Assembly: GCA_036509255.1 (NCBI GenBank)
Contig: DATCFY010000186.1
Location: forward strand, 1-34,116
Source: RYN-230 sp036509255
GTDB lineage: Bacteria; Actinomycetota; Actinomycetes; Streptosporangiales; Streptosporangiaceae
Length of the DNA stretch: 34,116 bases
Direction: 5' to 3'
Shown here in pieces: positions 1 through 8,067 of this stretch. Every line of letters starts with the position of its first letter. Position 1 is the first letter of the stretch. Under the pieces are notes generated by a model. The model saw nothing but the letters and a program-made list of their open reading frames with translations. It did not search any database and was not told the origin of the DNA. A program made the position numbers and the translations under genes.

Positions 1-568
1 GTACGCCAAGGATGTCTCCCCAATAGCCGTGCGCCGGCGCATCGGCATGGTCTTCCAGAAGCCGAACCCGTTCCCGAAGTCGATCTACGACAATGTCGCC
101 TACGGGCCGCGCATCAACGGTGAGCGTAACAAGGGCAGGCTGAACGAGATCGTCGAGCGCTCGCTACGCCAGGCCGCGCTGTGGGACGAGGTAAAAGACC
201 GTCTGAACAAGTCGGCCCTGGGCCTGTCCGGCGGGCAGCAGCAGCGGCTGTGCATCGCCCGGACGCTCGCCGTCGAGCCGGACGTCGTGCTCATGGACGA
301 GCCCTGCTCGGCGCTCGACCCGATCGCGACCGGTGCCATCGAGGACCTGATGCAGGAGATCAAGTCCAAGTACACCATCGTCATCGTCACCCACAACATG
401 CAGCAGGCCACCCGGGTCAGCGATCGCACGGCCTTCTTCTCGGTGCTCATCAACGAGAAGAGCGACACCCGGACCGGAGTGCTCGTCGAGTACGACCGGA
501 CCGCCAAGATCTTCCAGGACCCGAACGACAGCCGCACCAGGGCCTACGTCACCGGCCGGATGGGCTGA
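1..568 (+). CDS. pstB: Phosphate ABC transporter ATP-binding protein PstB, 3' part
   Basis: ATPase of the PstSCAB high-affinity phosphate importer, working at the cytoplasmic face of the membrane. The reading frame is open to the left edge (first complete codon at base 2), so the N-terminus with the Walker A loop lies outside the window. Visible in order: Q-loop in MVFQKPNPFP, ABC signature LSGGQQQRLCIARTLA, Walker B VVLMDEPCSALDP and the switch histidine in VTHNMQQATRVSD. The C-terminal FQDPNDSRTRAYVTGRMG is typical of PstB rather than other ABC ATPases. The other pst genes would be expected just to the left. The gene converges on a stress-protein gene across a hairpin. The assignment is secure. 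Confidence 0.95.
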   Translation, partial: YAKDVSPIAVRRRIGMVFQKPNPFPKSIYDNVAYGPRINGERNKGRLNEIVERSLRQAALWDEVKDRLNKSALGLSGGQQQRLCIARTLAVEPDVVLMDEPCSALDPIATGAIEDLMQEIKSKYTIVIVTHNMQQATRVSDRTAFFSVLINEKSDTRTGVLVEYDRTAKIFQDPNDSRTRAYVTGRMG

Positions 569-589
569 ACAGAGCCCACCCGCGGGAGC

Positions 590-619
590 CGGCGGGGCAG
601 CTGCCGGATAGCCCCGCCG
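590..619. terminator. Hairpin between convergent pstB and usp
   Basis: Perfect 9-bp stem, CGGCGGGGC (590-598) with GCCCCGCCG (611-619), and a 12-nt loop, in the 78-bp gap between two convergent genes. There is no T-tract, as is usual for actinomycete terminators. It probably serves both strands. Confidence 0.6.
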
Positions 620-646
620 TCGTCTCCGGCCCGCTGGGGCCGGGGT

Positions 647-1090
647 CTACCTAGCGGCCGGGATGACCACCACCGGGCAGGCTGCATGGTGCACGACCTG
701 GCTGCTCACCGAGCCCAGCAGCAGCCTGGTGAACCCCCCGGTGCCCCGGGAACCCACGACGAGCATGTCAGCGTCCCGGGACGCCAGCACGAGTTCTTCC
801 GTCGGCTGCCCCGTCGCTACACTCACGGTGACCTCAGGTGCGGTCTCGCCGATTTCGCTCGCGGCCTTGCCCACGGCTTCCTGGACCACCCGCCGCGCGT
901 GTTCGGCGTTAAACCCACCTTCGGGGAGGGTGGGCAAACCCCAGAAAGTCGCGGTGGCCGGGCGGGCCTGGGAAGGGCAAACGGTCATGACGGTCAGCGG
1001 CGCATGGCGCAGCACGGCCTCCTGCATCGCCCAGCGAAGAGCATGGCCTGAATGGTCCGAGCCATCCACCCCGACAATGATTCCAGGCAT
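647..1090 (-). CDS. Universal stress protein, single UspA domain
   Basis: Small cytoplasmic ATP-binding stress protein of 147 residues, the normal length for one Usp domain. The N-terminus MPGIIVGVDGSDHSG gives the first strand and the conserved Asp. The C-terminal GSRGTGGFTRLLLGSVS fits the ATP-binding pattern G-x2-G-x9-G-S and points to the nucleotide-binding class. The ATG has a GGGAG ribosome site upstream. Genes of this family are commonly induced by hypoxia or stasis in actinobacteria (DosR/DevR regulons), but its role here is inferred. It is transcribed divergently from the pseudo-VirD4 pair and convergently with pstB. Confidence 0.92.
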   Translation of the reverse strand: MPGIIVGVDGSDHSGHALRWAMQEAVLRHAPLTVMTVCPSQARPATATFWGLPTLPEGGFNAEHARRVVQEAVGKAASEIGETAPEVTVSVATGQPTEELVLASRDADMLVVGSRGTGGFTRLLLGSVSSQVVHHAACPVVVIPAAR

Positions 1091-1110
1091 TTCTGCTCCC
1101 GAATCTTCCG

Positions 1111-1130
1111 TTCTAATTTACTAAATACCA
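1111..1130 (-). promoter_or_regulatory. AT-rich probable promoter core of the usp gene
   Basis: Twenty bases with only 5 G/C in a genome well over 65% GC. On the minus strand it reads TATTTAGTAAATTAG and ends about 20 nt before the usp ATG. It contains -10-like hexamers (TAAATT). An 8-bp palindrome GCGTACGC (1131-1138) abuts it. The exact start site cannot be read from sequence. Confidence 0.4.
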
Positions 1131-1355
1131 GCGTACGCTTGCACGCCAGCCAGGAAGACAGGGCCGAAGGACCTGGGTAACCGGGACGCAAGACCTGGCC
1201 TGCGCGAACGGCCCGATGTCGAGTGTGCTCCCCCTCTGGATTCCTTTCCATTCCAGGTCGCAGATCTTTCCCGGGTATTCCCCAGCCGCCGTTCGCCCGG
1301 ACATTGTTGCGATGCCTGGACACGAGATGGCGGGGACTGGGAACCTTGACCCGAG

Positions 1356-3131
1356 ATGCCTGCCTTAGCAACGACTGCGGCGCAGCGCGACCCGCGGCGA
1401 GTCCGCTCCCACATCCCGGGGGATACCCCACGGCGAGGTGAGCTGGCTGCCGCGCTCGTCCTGGCCGGACTCCTCGCGCACTTATTCCTGGCTCAGCTGA
1501 CCCTCCTGCTGGCTGTCGCCCTGGACCTGGTCAGCCGGGTCGCCCGCTGGCGACCGCACTGGCTGGCCGCGCTGGCAGTGGCCGGGTTCCTCTGGGTGCT
1601 GGCTATCGGCCCCGGGCGGGCCCTGGCCGGCTTCACCGCCGGCCCGCAGCAGGTGCTGGCCTACCTTTCCGGGGTGGTCGGGCAGCCGGCCCGGGTGCTG
1701 CACCCTGGCCGGGCCTTCGCGGGGATCGGACAGTGGCTGCCCCGGCAGGTTCCGCTGGCGCTGATCCTGGCGCCCGCCGAGGCGGCCATGGCGTGGTGGC
1801 TGCGCGTGCGGCGCGCGGGCGGTGAGTGCTTACCACCGGCCCGGGCCGGACTGATCGTGGCGGCCCGGCGGCAGTTCACCGTGTCCCGGGTCAGGGCCGG
1901 GGGAGTGGTCAGCCGGACCGGGGCCTGCCTGGGCGTGGACTGGCCGACCGGGCGGCCCGCCGGGATCAGCTGGCGCGCCGCGGAAGGCGGGGTCCTGGTG
2001 ACGGGCCCGGAGACCGCCGGCGTGTCCGCGGCCAGCTTCCAGCTCGCCCATGCGGCGATCCGGCGCCGTAAGCCGGTCCTGATCGTGGACCTCCGCGGGC
2101 TCGGGGGGCTGCCCGCGGCGCTCGCCGCGGTCTGCGCCGACGCCGGAGCGCCCTTGCACGTGTTCGGGCCAGCCGCCCAGGGCTGCTACGAGCCGCTGCG
2201 CGGCGGCGGCCCGGCCCGCAAAGCCGCGCTGGTCATGGGGATGATCGACTGGGACCCGGTCGCTGACCACGCCCGGCGGACGTCCGGCGGGTACCTCAAC
2301 GACCTGTTCGCGGTGGCGGCCGCGGCCCCGGGTGATCCGCGCGTGCCGGTGCTCGACGATGTCGCCGCGCTGCTCGCCCCGGACGCGTTGCGGGCCCGGA
2401 TGAGGCAGGTGCCTTCGTATCACCCCCGGCGGGTCCCGCTGGGCGAGCGGGTCAGGGTCTCCGCGAGCCTGCTGGAGGCCGATCCGGCCACAGCCTCCTT
2501 CCTGGCCGGGGAGCTGACCGGGCTCCGGGCCTCGGCCCTGGGCCGCTGGCTGCGCCCCGCCGGCCCGGTGCGCCCGGGCGCTGGTCCTGGTCCGGAGCAG
2601 ATCAGCGTCAGTGCCGTGGTCCGCGACCGCGCGGTTGCGTTCTTCCCGCTGGACCAGTCCCGGTACGGTCGCGCGGCGCGGATGATCGCAAATCTCGTGG
2701 CCCTCGATGTCACCGCGGTGTTCGCCGAAGCGCGGCGGCTGGGCACCGGCGGTGACGGTCTCGCCTGGTTCGGCGACGGCGAGGCGATCGGGCGGGCGGC
2801 CCTGGCCCAGCTGATCAGCACCGGCTCCCAGGCCGGGCTGGCCACCGTGGTCAGCACCGTCGTCAGCCCCGGGGCGAGCCCCGCGGCCAGCCCGGTGGCC
2901 AGTCCCGGGCCGGCGCAGGCCACCGGGCAGATTGCGGCACTGGCCAATGTCCTGGTGATCAGCGGCCCAGGGGATCCGGTGCTATCCGGGCTCCCCCTGG
3001 CCGAAAGCGCCCTGGCTGGCGCCGCCCGGACCGGCACCGCCCTGGCGGACGGGGAGTTCGCCCTGGTGGTCAGGGGGCCCGGGCGGCAGGTGCTGCCGCG
3101 GGGCCGGTTCGTGCCGGGCAGGATGGCATGA
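1356..3131 (+). CDS. Membrane protein with degenerate VirD4/TraG-type ATPase fold (first of a pair)
   Basis: 591 residues. The N-terminus carries three or four hydrophobic segments (about 28-58, 67-90 and 131-152). A soluble part from about residue 185 follows the layout of VirD4/TraG coupling ATPases: GACLGVDWPTGRPAG, a P-loop position reading VTGPETAGVSA (about 213-224; the Walker A Lys-Ser/Thr is Val-Ser), VLIVDLRG in place of DPKG, then YEPLRGGGPARKAALVMGM. The Walker B region reads LAWFGDGEAIG (about 468) instead of a consecutive Asp-Glu. Residues 505-525 are an Ala/Ser/Pro linker. ATP hydrolysis therefore looks lost. The ATG at 1356 has only a weak ribosome site. The stop overlaps the next gene's start (ATGA), so the two products are probably made together. 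No relaxase or other transfer gene is visible nearby. The gene is certain; the fold assignment is inference from motif order. Confidence 0.75.
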   Translation: MPALATTAAQRDPRRVRSHIPGDTPRRGELAAALVLAGLLAHLFLAQLTLLLAVALDLVSRVARWRPHWLAALAVAGFLWVLAIGPGRALAGFTAGPQQVLAYLSGVVGQPARVLHPGRAFAGIGQWLPRQVPLALILAPAEAAMAWWLRVRRAGGECLPPARAGLIVAARRQFTVSRVRAGGVVSRTGACLGVDWPTGRPAGISWRAAEGGVLVTGPETAGVSAASFQLAHAAIRRRKPVLIVDLRGLGGLPAALAAVCADAGAPLHVFGPAAQGCYEPLRGGGPARKAALVMGMIDWDPVADHARRTSGGYLNDLFAVAAAAPGDPRVPVLDDVAALLAPDALRARMRQVPSYHPRRVPLGERVRVSASLLEADPATASFLAGELTGLRASALGRWLRPAGPVRPGAGPGPEQISVSAVVRDRAVAFFPLDQSRYGRAARMIANLVALDVTAVFAEARRLGTGGDGLAWFGDGEAIGRAALAQLISTGSQAGLATVVSTVVSPGASPAASPVASPGPAQATGQIAALANVLVISGPGDPVLSGLPLAESALAGAARTGTALADGEFALVVRGPGRQVLPRGRFVPGRMA

Positions 3132-5377
3132 CAGCCCCGCCGGCTGACCGGGTGTACCTCGGCTGGGAGTACGCGCTGACGCAGCCTGATCCTGGCCCGC
3201 CGCCGCGGCGGCCCCTCCCGCCTGGCCAGGAGCGGCTGGATCCCGGCTGGGTGCTGGCCCAGCAGCGGGAGGAACGCCGGCTCAGCTGGCCGCTGAAGGC
3301 GGGCGCCGCGGCGGCTGCCGCGGCGGCCGGGCTGGCCGGGGCGCTGGGCGCGGCTGGCTTGCTGAATCCGGCGCTCACCACCACCGGGCTGGTGGTCTTC
3401 CTGGTCCTCACGGTGCCGTGCGTGCGGGGCGTCTGGCGTGGCGCCCGGCAGCTCCGCGCGCAGCTGGCCGCGGAGGAACGACGCGTTGCCCGGGCCCGGG
3501 CGGCCGGCGCAAGCCGGCTGTCCGGCTGGCAGGAAGAGCACGCCCGGCGGTTCCGCGAGTGGGAGGCCCGCCGCCGGGCCTTCCAGGCACAGCGGCAGTG
3601 GTACGGGGTGGCCCTGCCTGCCGGGATCGACCGGGTCGACGTCGCGGGCGGCACGCTGGGCGGGTGGTCCGCGCTGACGGCCATGCTGGCCGGCCTGCGG
3701 CTGGCGGCTGGCGGCCAGGTCACCGTGCTGGACCTGTCCGAGGGGGCGGTCGCGCAGGACCTGGTGGCCATGGCCGGCCAGGCCGGCGTGGATCCGCTGG
3801 TCTGGGTACTGCCCGCGGACCTGCCCCGGCTGGACCTCGGGGCCGGGCTGCCGGGCGAGGCGCTCGCCGACGTGCTGGCCATGGCCGCCACGGCCGGCGG
3901 TGACCTGGCCAGCCCCGCGGACCCGGTCCTGGACCGCGCAATCCTGGAGCGTGTCGTCCGGGTCCTGGGCGGTCGGCCGAGCCCCGGGAAGGTGACCGCG
4001 GGCCTGCGAGTCCTGGCCCAGATCGGTGATCCGCGGGACGACACGCGCCGCGGCCTGATCAGCGCGGCCCAGGCCGAGGCGATCGCCGGGCAGTACGGGC
4101 CGGCGGCCAGCGACCGGGTCATCACCGAACGGGCCTTCGGGCTCGAAGCCAGGCTCCGCACGCTGGAGACGCTGGCCTCAGCGCCCGTCCCGCTGGCGGC
4201 GAGCCGGCTGCGCGTGGTGGCCCTGGACCGCGCGGCGCAGATGGCGGGTACCCAGGTCCTCGGCGCGTACCTCACCGCGGCGCTCACCCATCTGCTCCGC
4301 CAGCAGCCGCGGGGCCCGGCCTGGCAGCACACGCTGCTGGTGGCCGGGGGCGAGAAGCTCCGCGGCGACATGCTGGACCGGCTGTCGGACGCCTGCGAGG
4401 CCAGCGGGACCGGGCTGGTGCTGGCGTACCGGTCGCTCCCGGCTCATGTCCGGGAGCGGCTGGGCCGCGGCAACGCCGCGGTTGCGTTCATGCGGCTCGG
4501 CAACGCCGACGACGCGAAGGCCGCCAGCGAGCAGATCGGCACTGCGCACCGCTTCGTGGTGTCCCAGCTCACCGACACCGTAGGTGACTCGGTGAGCGAC
4601 ACGGCCAGTTACTCCTATACGAGCACCGTGGGCACGGCGGATTCCGTGGCCGAGTCCACCTCGGCCAGCCAGGCCAGCGGGCGCGGCGGCGGGCAGGGGC
4701 AGAGCTGGTCCGGGTTCGCGGCCTTCGCGCCGCGTACCGCGTCCGGGCACCGGGAACGCAACTGGTCAGAGGGCATCAGCGAGTCGCGCTCGTGGACGGG
4801 CAGCCAGAACGCGAGCACCGCGTGGGGGGCGCAGACCGCGCGGGCCGTCGCGGCGAGCACGTCGGCCGCCCGGACCAGCCAGCGCTCCCGGGAGTTCCTC
4901 GTCGAGCAGCACGAGCTGCAGCAGCTGCCGCCGAGCGGGATGATCGTCAGCTACGCCTCACCGGCCGGCCGCCGGGTCGTGTTCGCGGACGCCAATCCCG
5001 GCATCCTGGCGCTGCCCACGGCCACGCTGAGCAGTCTGGAGGAGGTCCGGCGCACGGCGGGCGGCCAGACCGGGGCCCTGATCTCAGGGCCGGTCGCGCC
5101 GGGTCCCGTCACGCCGGGTCCCGTCACGCCAGATCCCGCCGCGCCGGAGCCGGGGGTCCCGGAGCCTGTGACGCCGGAGCCGGTGGCGCCGGGCGCCCGC
5201 CCCCCGTCACGGCTGCCCCGCCCCGCCCCGGCCGCCTGGGCCGGCCCGGTCCCGCCGCCGGCCCGCGATCCGGCCCAGGCCCCTCTCAGCTGGCGGGACG
5301 GCGACGGGCCGCCGCCGAACCTGGGACCGCCGCCTGAGCCACTCGACTGGCGCCGTCCGGACCGGGGGACTGAGTAG
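3128..5377 (+). CDS. Membrane protein with degenerate VirD4/TraM-recognition-type domain (second of a pair)
   Basis: 749 residues, start ATG at 3128 overlapping the previous stop. Two hydrophobic segments (about 57-80 and 84-101) are followed by an Arg/Glu-rich likely coiled coil (102-157). A Rossmann-like part contains GQVTVLDLSEGAVAQDL (about 196-212). The region TLLVAGGEKLRGDMLDRL (about 400) sits where VirD4-like proteins have Walker B Asp-Glu, here Gly-Gly-Glu. AAVAFMRLGNADDAKAAS and HRFVVSQLT follow, as in TraM-recognition/TraG C-terminal domains. A Ser/Thr-rich stretch (about 481-590) and EFLVEQHELQQLPPSGMI come next. The last 90 residues are Pro-rich pentad repeats (PGPVTPGPVTP type), probably an extended cytoplasmic tail. 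With its partner it looks like a membrane complex of two pseudo-ATPases; substrate and role are unknown. Confidence 0.75.
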   Translation: MTAPPADRVYLGWEYALTQPDPGPPPRRPLPPGQERLDPGWVLAQQREERRLSWPLKAGAAAAAAAAGLAGALGAAGLLNPALTTTGLVVFLVLTVPCVRGVWRGARQLRAQLAAEERRVARARAAGASRLSGWQEEHARRFREWEARRRAFQAQRQWYGVALPAGIDRVDVAGGTLGGWSALTAMLAGLRLAAGGQVTVLDLSEGAVAQDLVAMAGQAGVDPLVWVLPADLPRLDLGAGLPGEALADVLAMAATAGGDLASPADPVLDRAILERVVRVLGGRPSPGKVTAGLRVLAQIGDPRDDTRRGLISAAQAEAIAGQYGPAASDRVITERAFGLEARLRTLETLASAPVPLAASRLRVVALDRAAQMAGTQVLGAYLTAALTHLLRQQPRGPAWQHTLLVAGGEKLRGDMLDRLSDACEASGTGLVLAYRSLPAHVRERLGRGNAAVAFMRLGNADDAKAASEQIGTAHRFVVSQLTDTVGDSVSDTASYSYTSTVGTADSVAESTSASQASGRGGGQGQSWSGFAAFAPRTASGHRERNWSEGISESRSWTGSQNASTAWGAQTARAVAASTSAARTSQRSREFLVEQHELQQLPPSGMIVSYASPAGRRVVFADANPGILALPTATLSSLEEVRRTAGGQTGALISGPVAPGPVTPGPVTPDPAAPEPGVPEPVTPEPVAPGARPPSRLPRPAPAAWAGPVPPPARDPAQAPLSWRDGDGPPPNLGPPPEPLDWRRPDRGTE

Positions 5378-5418
5378 CGCATAGGGCTTCGCGCCCACCG
5401 CGGATCGGGCCCAGACGT

Positions 5419-5457
5419 GCGACGCGGCGAGAACCGGGCTGGTTCTCGCCGCGTCGC
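5419..5457. terminator. Strong hairpin between convergent genes
   Basis: CGACGCGGCGAGAACC (5420-5435) pairs perfectly with GGTTCTCGCCGCGTCG (5441-5456) across a 5-nt loop; one more G-C pair at 5419/5457 makes 17 bp. It lies between the end of the pseudo-VirD4 pair and the end of the minus-strand small membrane gene, so it probably terminates both. Confidence 0.85.
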
Positions 5458-5518
5458 GGGTGAGCTGGGCGGGGCCGTGCCTCATCGGAGGCCCGCACGG
5501 GTCACTAGGGCACCATCG

Positions 5519-5770
5519 TCAGGCGGCCACGTGGTCGCGGCGAGCGGCGGCGCGGCCGCGCACGGAGCCGGCCGGGACCAGACGCGCCGGGACGGTGCGA
5601 GCCTGCGCGGGCCGCGCCGGGACCATACGCGCCGGGACGGCGTGCAGGCGGGCGGCAGACACCTGGGGTGCGCGGTCAGGACGCTTGAAGGTGAGCCACA
5701 GCGGGATGCCGACCGCGGCCGCGAAAATCAGGAAAGCGATCGGGAAGTTAGCCAGGACTAGGGCGCTCAT
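5519..5770 (-). CDS. Small single-helix membrane protein, function unknown
   Basis: 83 residues from the ATG at 5770, chosen because AAAGGAG lies just upstream on the minus strand. A GTG at 5842 would add 24 polar residues but has no comparable site. One hydrophobic helix (about residues 3-27, ending IPLWLTFKRPD) is followed by a basic tail with repeated VPAR units (VPARMVPARPAQARTVPAR). The DNA repeats GCGCCGGGAC underlie this. I recognise no family. It is divergent from murT and could be under the same regulatory region. The short hydrophobic-then-basic design suggests a membrane-anchored accessory peptide, but that is only a guess. Confidence 0.6.
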   Translation of the reverse strand: MSALVLANFPIAFLIFAAAVGIPLWLTFKRPDRAPQVSAARLHAVPARMVPARPAQARTVPARLVPAGSVRGRAAARRDHVAA

Positions 5771-5868
5771 GGGGTGGGTCTCCTTTATCTCCGCGCCGGT
5801 GGCGGGCCCGCCGGCGCCTGTGTCGTCCTCGTATGTCTTCACTGTGTCGCCCGGCCCTCTCTCCGCCG

Positions 5869-5923
5869 TGTGCCCACCTTCCGAGCCTCCTCTGAACCGC
5901 CACAGGCGGCAGAGGTGGACACA
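5869..5923. other. Bulged hairpin in the gap between the small membrane gene and murT
   Basis: CCTCTG (5889-5894) and CCGCC (5897-5901) pair with GGCGG (5905-5909) and CAGAGG (5910-5915), leaving an AA bulge and a 3-nt loop. Flanking TGTGCCCA (5869-5876) matches TGGACACA (5916-5923) at 7 of 8 positions. It lies about 100 nt upstream of the minus-strand small gene, so it may sit in that gene's leader. I recognise no known RNA family. Confidence 0.35.
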
Positions 5924-6038
5924 GGGGGTGGGCGGGATGTGGCTGGGAGTGAGAACGGCCGGGCGGAGGTGACGGCCGGGTGGCCGGCCCGTGCCCGGCG
6001 GCCGCCAGTACTGCTGTCCCCGCCGGGCGCGGGCCGGA

Positions 6039-6044
6039 TAGCAT
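6039..6044 (+). promoter_or_regulatory. Candidate -10 box for leaderless murT
   Basis: TAGCAT ends 8 nt before the murT ATG and no Shine-Dalgarno sequence is visible. This matches the TAnnnT-to-start spacing of leaderless actinobacterial transcripts. No convincing -35 is seen. Confidence 0.45.
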
Positions 6045-6052
6045 CGTCGGCC

Positions 6053-7294
6053 ATGGGCAAGCTTCCGATGCGGGCGCGCGTCGCGACCACGCTGGGCGGG
6101 GCCGCGGGCCGGATGTCCCGTCTCGCGGGCCGCGGCGACGGATCCGTGATCGGCGGGGTCATCGGCCTGCGCGTGGAGCCAGGCCTGCTGTCGCTGCTCG
6201 CCGCGGACCGGCAGATTGTTCTGGTCACCGGGACGAACGGCAAGACGACGACCACCCGGCTGATCAGCTCAGCGCTGAGCGCGCTGGGCGAGGAGGTGGC
6301 CTCGAACGCGTTCGGCGCGAACATGGAGGCCGGGCTGGCCGCCGCGCTGGGCCAGTCGCCCGAGGCGCCCTACGCGGTGCTGGAGACGGACGAGAAGTAC
6401 ATTCCCGCCGTGCTCCGGGCCACGAACGCCCGGGTGGTGGCGCTGCTCAACCTCAGCCGTGACCAGATGGACCGGGCGGCGGAGATCTGGCTCCTTGCCC
6501 GGCGCTGGCGGGAGGCGTTCGAGGCGGCGCCGGACTGCCGGGTGGTGGCCAACGTGGACGATCCGCTGATCGCCTGGGCGGCCAGCGGCGCCCACCAGGT
6601 GACCTGGGTCGCGGCGGGTCAGCGCTGGCACGAGGACTCCTGGTGCTGCCCGCGCTGCGGATCACACTTGCGGCGTGACGACCTGGGCTGGCGGTGTCAC
6701 GAGTGCGAGTTCAGCCGCCCCTCGGCCCGCTGGGTGCTGGACGGTTCCTCGGTCATCGACTCGGCGGGCCGGGTGACCGAGCTGGGACTGGCCCTGCCGG
6801 GCCGGGCCAACCGCTCCAACGCGGTGATGGCCCTGGCCGTCGCCGAGGTGTTCGGGGTCGACCCGGCGGCGGCCCTGCAGAAGATGCGCTCGGTCACCTC
6901 GGTGGCCGGCCGGTACACCCAGGTGGAGCGGGACGGCCGTCAGGTGCGGCTGCTGCTGGCCAAGAACCCGGCGGGCTGGCTCGAAGCGTTCGATGTGCTC
7001 GAACCCGCGCCGGTGCCGGTGCTGCTGTCGGTCAACGCGCAGGTTCCCGATGGCCGGGACACCTCCTGGCTGTGGGACGTGGACTACCGGGTGGTCCGCG
7101 ACCGGCCGGTGTTCGTGTCCGGGGAACGCGGGCTGGACCTGGCCGTCCGGCTGGAAGCCGACGGAGTCCCGTTCCAGATGGTCAGCGGCATCGACGACGC
7201 GGTGAGCCGGGTGAGCCCGGGCGGGACCCTGGACGTGATCGCCAACTACACCGCGTTCCAGCAGATCCGCACGGCCGTCGGCCGGGCGGCGTGA
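6053..7294 (+). CDS. murT: Lipid II isoglutaminyl synthase subunit MurT
   Basis: Mur-ligase-like subunit of the MurT/GatD complex, which amidates the alpha-carboxyl of D-Glu in the lipid II stem peptide at the cytoplasmic side of the membrane. It is 413 residues from the ATG at 6053, which gives the usual MurT N-terminus; the frame is open 93 codons further up but that extension is not conserved-looking. The ATP loop is VTGTNGKTTTTRLI (about residue 55-68). A zinc ribbon unique to MurT is present as Cys199-x2-Cys202 and Cys215-x2-Cys218. A C-terminal Mur-ligase domain follows. gatD starts 35 bp downstream, so the two form an operon. The identification is firm. Confidence 0.95.
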   Translation: MGKLPMRARVATTLGGAAGRMSRLAGRGDGSVIGGVIGLRVEPGLLSLLAADRQIVLVTGTNGKTTTTRLISSALSALGEEVASNAFGANMEAGLAAALGQSPEAPYAVLETDEKYIPAVLRATNARVVALLNLSRDQMDRAAEIWLLARRWREAFEAAPDCRVVANVDDPLIAWAASGAHQVTWVAAGQRWHEDSWCCPRCGSHLRRDDLGWRCHECEFSRPSARWVLDGSSVIDSAGRVTELGLALPGRANRSNAVMALAVAEVFGVDPAAALQKMRSVTSVAGRYTQVERDGRQVRLLLAKNPAGWLEAFDVLEPAPVPVLLSVNAQVPDGRDTSWLWDVDYRVVRDRPVFVSGERGLDLAVRLEADGVPFQMVSGIDDAVSRVSPGGTLDVIANYTAFQQIRTAVGRAA

Positions 7295-7329
7295 CCCGGG
7301 GCGGCACCCCGCGACAAAGGGAGAGCGGA

Positions 7330-8064
7330 ATGGGAGCACACGCCCGCGGGCCCGCCAACCTGCGCCTGGTCTGGGTCTACCCGGACCTGCTCAGCACCTA
7401 CGGGGACCGGGGCAACCTGCTGGTCCTGGAGCGGCGGGCCAGGCTGCGCGGCATCGGGGTCGAGGCTGTCTCGGTGAACTCCGACCAGCCGGTGCCGCGG
7501 TACGGCGATATCTACCTGCTGGGCGGCGGTGAGGATCTCCCGCAGGTGCTGGCCGCCCGCCGGCTGCGCGCGGACGGGGGACTGGCCGCCGCCGCGGCTC
7601 AGGGCTCGGTGGTCTTCGCGGTCTGCGCCGGGTATCAGCTGATCGGCACGGAATTCGGCGGGGACGAGGGCCAGCCCGTGGCGGGCCTGGAGATGCTGGA
7701 CATCCGAAGCGGCCGGGGGGAGCGCCGGGGCGTCGGGGAGATCCTGGCCGACGTCGATCCCGCGCTGGGCGTGCCCCGGCTGAGCGGGTTCGAGAACCAT
7801 CAGGGGGTAACCCAGATCGGCCCAGGGGCCCGGCCGCTGGCCCGGGTTCTGACCGGGGTGGGCAACGGGGACGGGACCGAGGGCGCCTACGCGGACCGGG
7901 TGCTGGGCACCTATATGCACGGGCCGGCTCTGGTCCGCAACCCGGCGCTGGCCGACCTGCTGCTGACCTGGGCGGTGGGCGAGCTGCCGCCGCTGGACGG
8001 CGAGTACGAGGCCTGGACCACCCGGTTCCGCGAGCAGCGGCTGGCCGCCGTGCCGGTGAGTTAG
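7330..8064 (+). CDS. gatD: Lipid II isoglutaminyl synthase glutaminase subunit GatD
   Basis: Class I glutamine amidotransferase of the CobB/CobQ type that supplies ammonia to MurT. It has 244 residues. The catalytic Cys99 lies in VFAVCAGYQLIG and His197 in LGTYMHGP; the N-terminal YPDLLSTYGDRGN and GGGEDLPQ are typical. The ATG at 7330 follows a clear AAAGGGAG site, which sets the start well inside a longer open frame. It is co-transcribed with murT. Its stop is only 3 bp from the end of the convergent DsrE-like gene, so no separate terminator fits between them. Confidence 0.95.
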   Translation: MGAHARGPANLRLVWVYPDLLSTYGDRGNLLVLERRARLRGIGVEAVSVNSDQPVPRYGDIYLLGGGEDLPQVLAARRLRADGGLAAAAAQGSVVFAVCAGYQLIGTEFGGDEGQPVAGLEMLDIRSGRGERRGVGEILADVDPALGVPRLSGFENHQGVTQIGPGARPLARVLTGVGNGDGTEGAYADRVLGTYMHGPALVRNPALADLLLTWAVGELPPLDGEYEAWTTRFREQRLAAVPVS

Positions 8065-8067
8065 GCC

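Noticed and set aside
2420..4371. Long minus-strand open frames opposite the pseudo-VirD4 genes
   Set aside because: Antisense shadows of GC-rich coding DNA; the composition is Arg/Pro/Ser noise and the plus-strand frames carry the motifs.
5420..5456. Perfect inverted repeat considered as an insertion-sequence end or attachment site
   Set aside because: 5-nt loop, position between two gene ends and no second copy or transposase; terminator is the simpler reading.
5774..6052. 93-codon N-terminal extension of MurT
   Set aside because: Crosses the divergent promoter region and gives no family-like sequence; the ATG at 6053 yields the normal MurT N-terminus.
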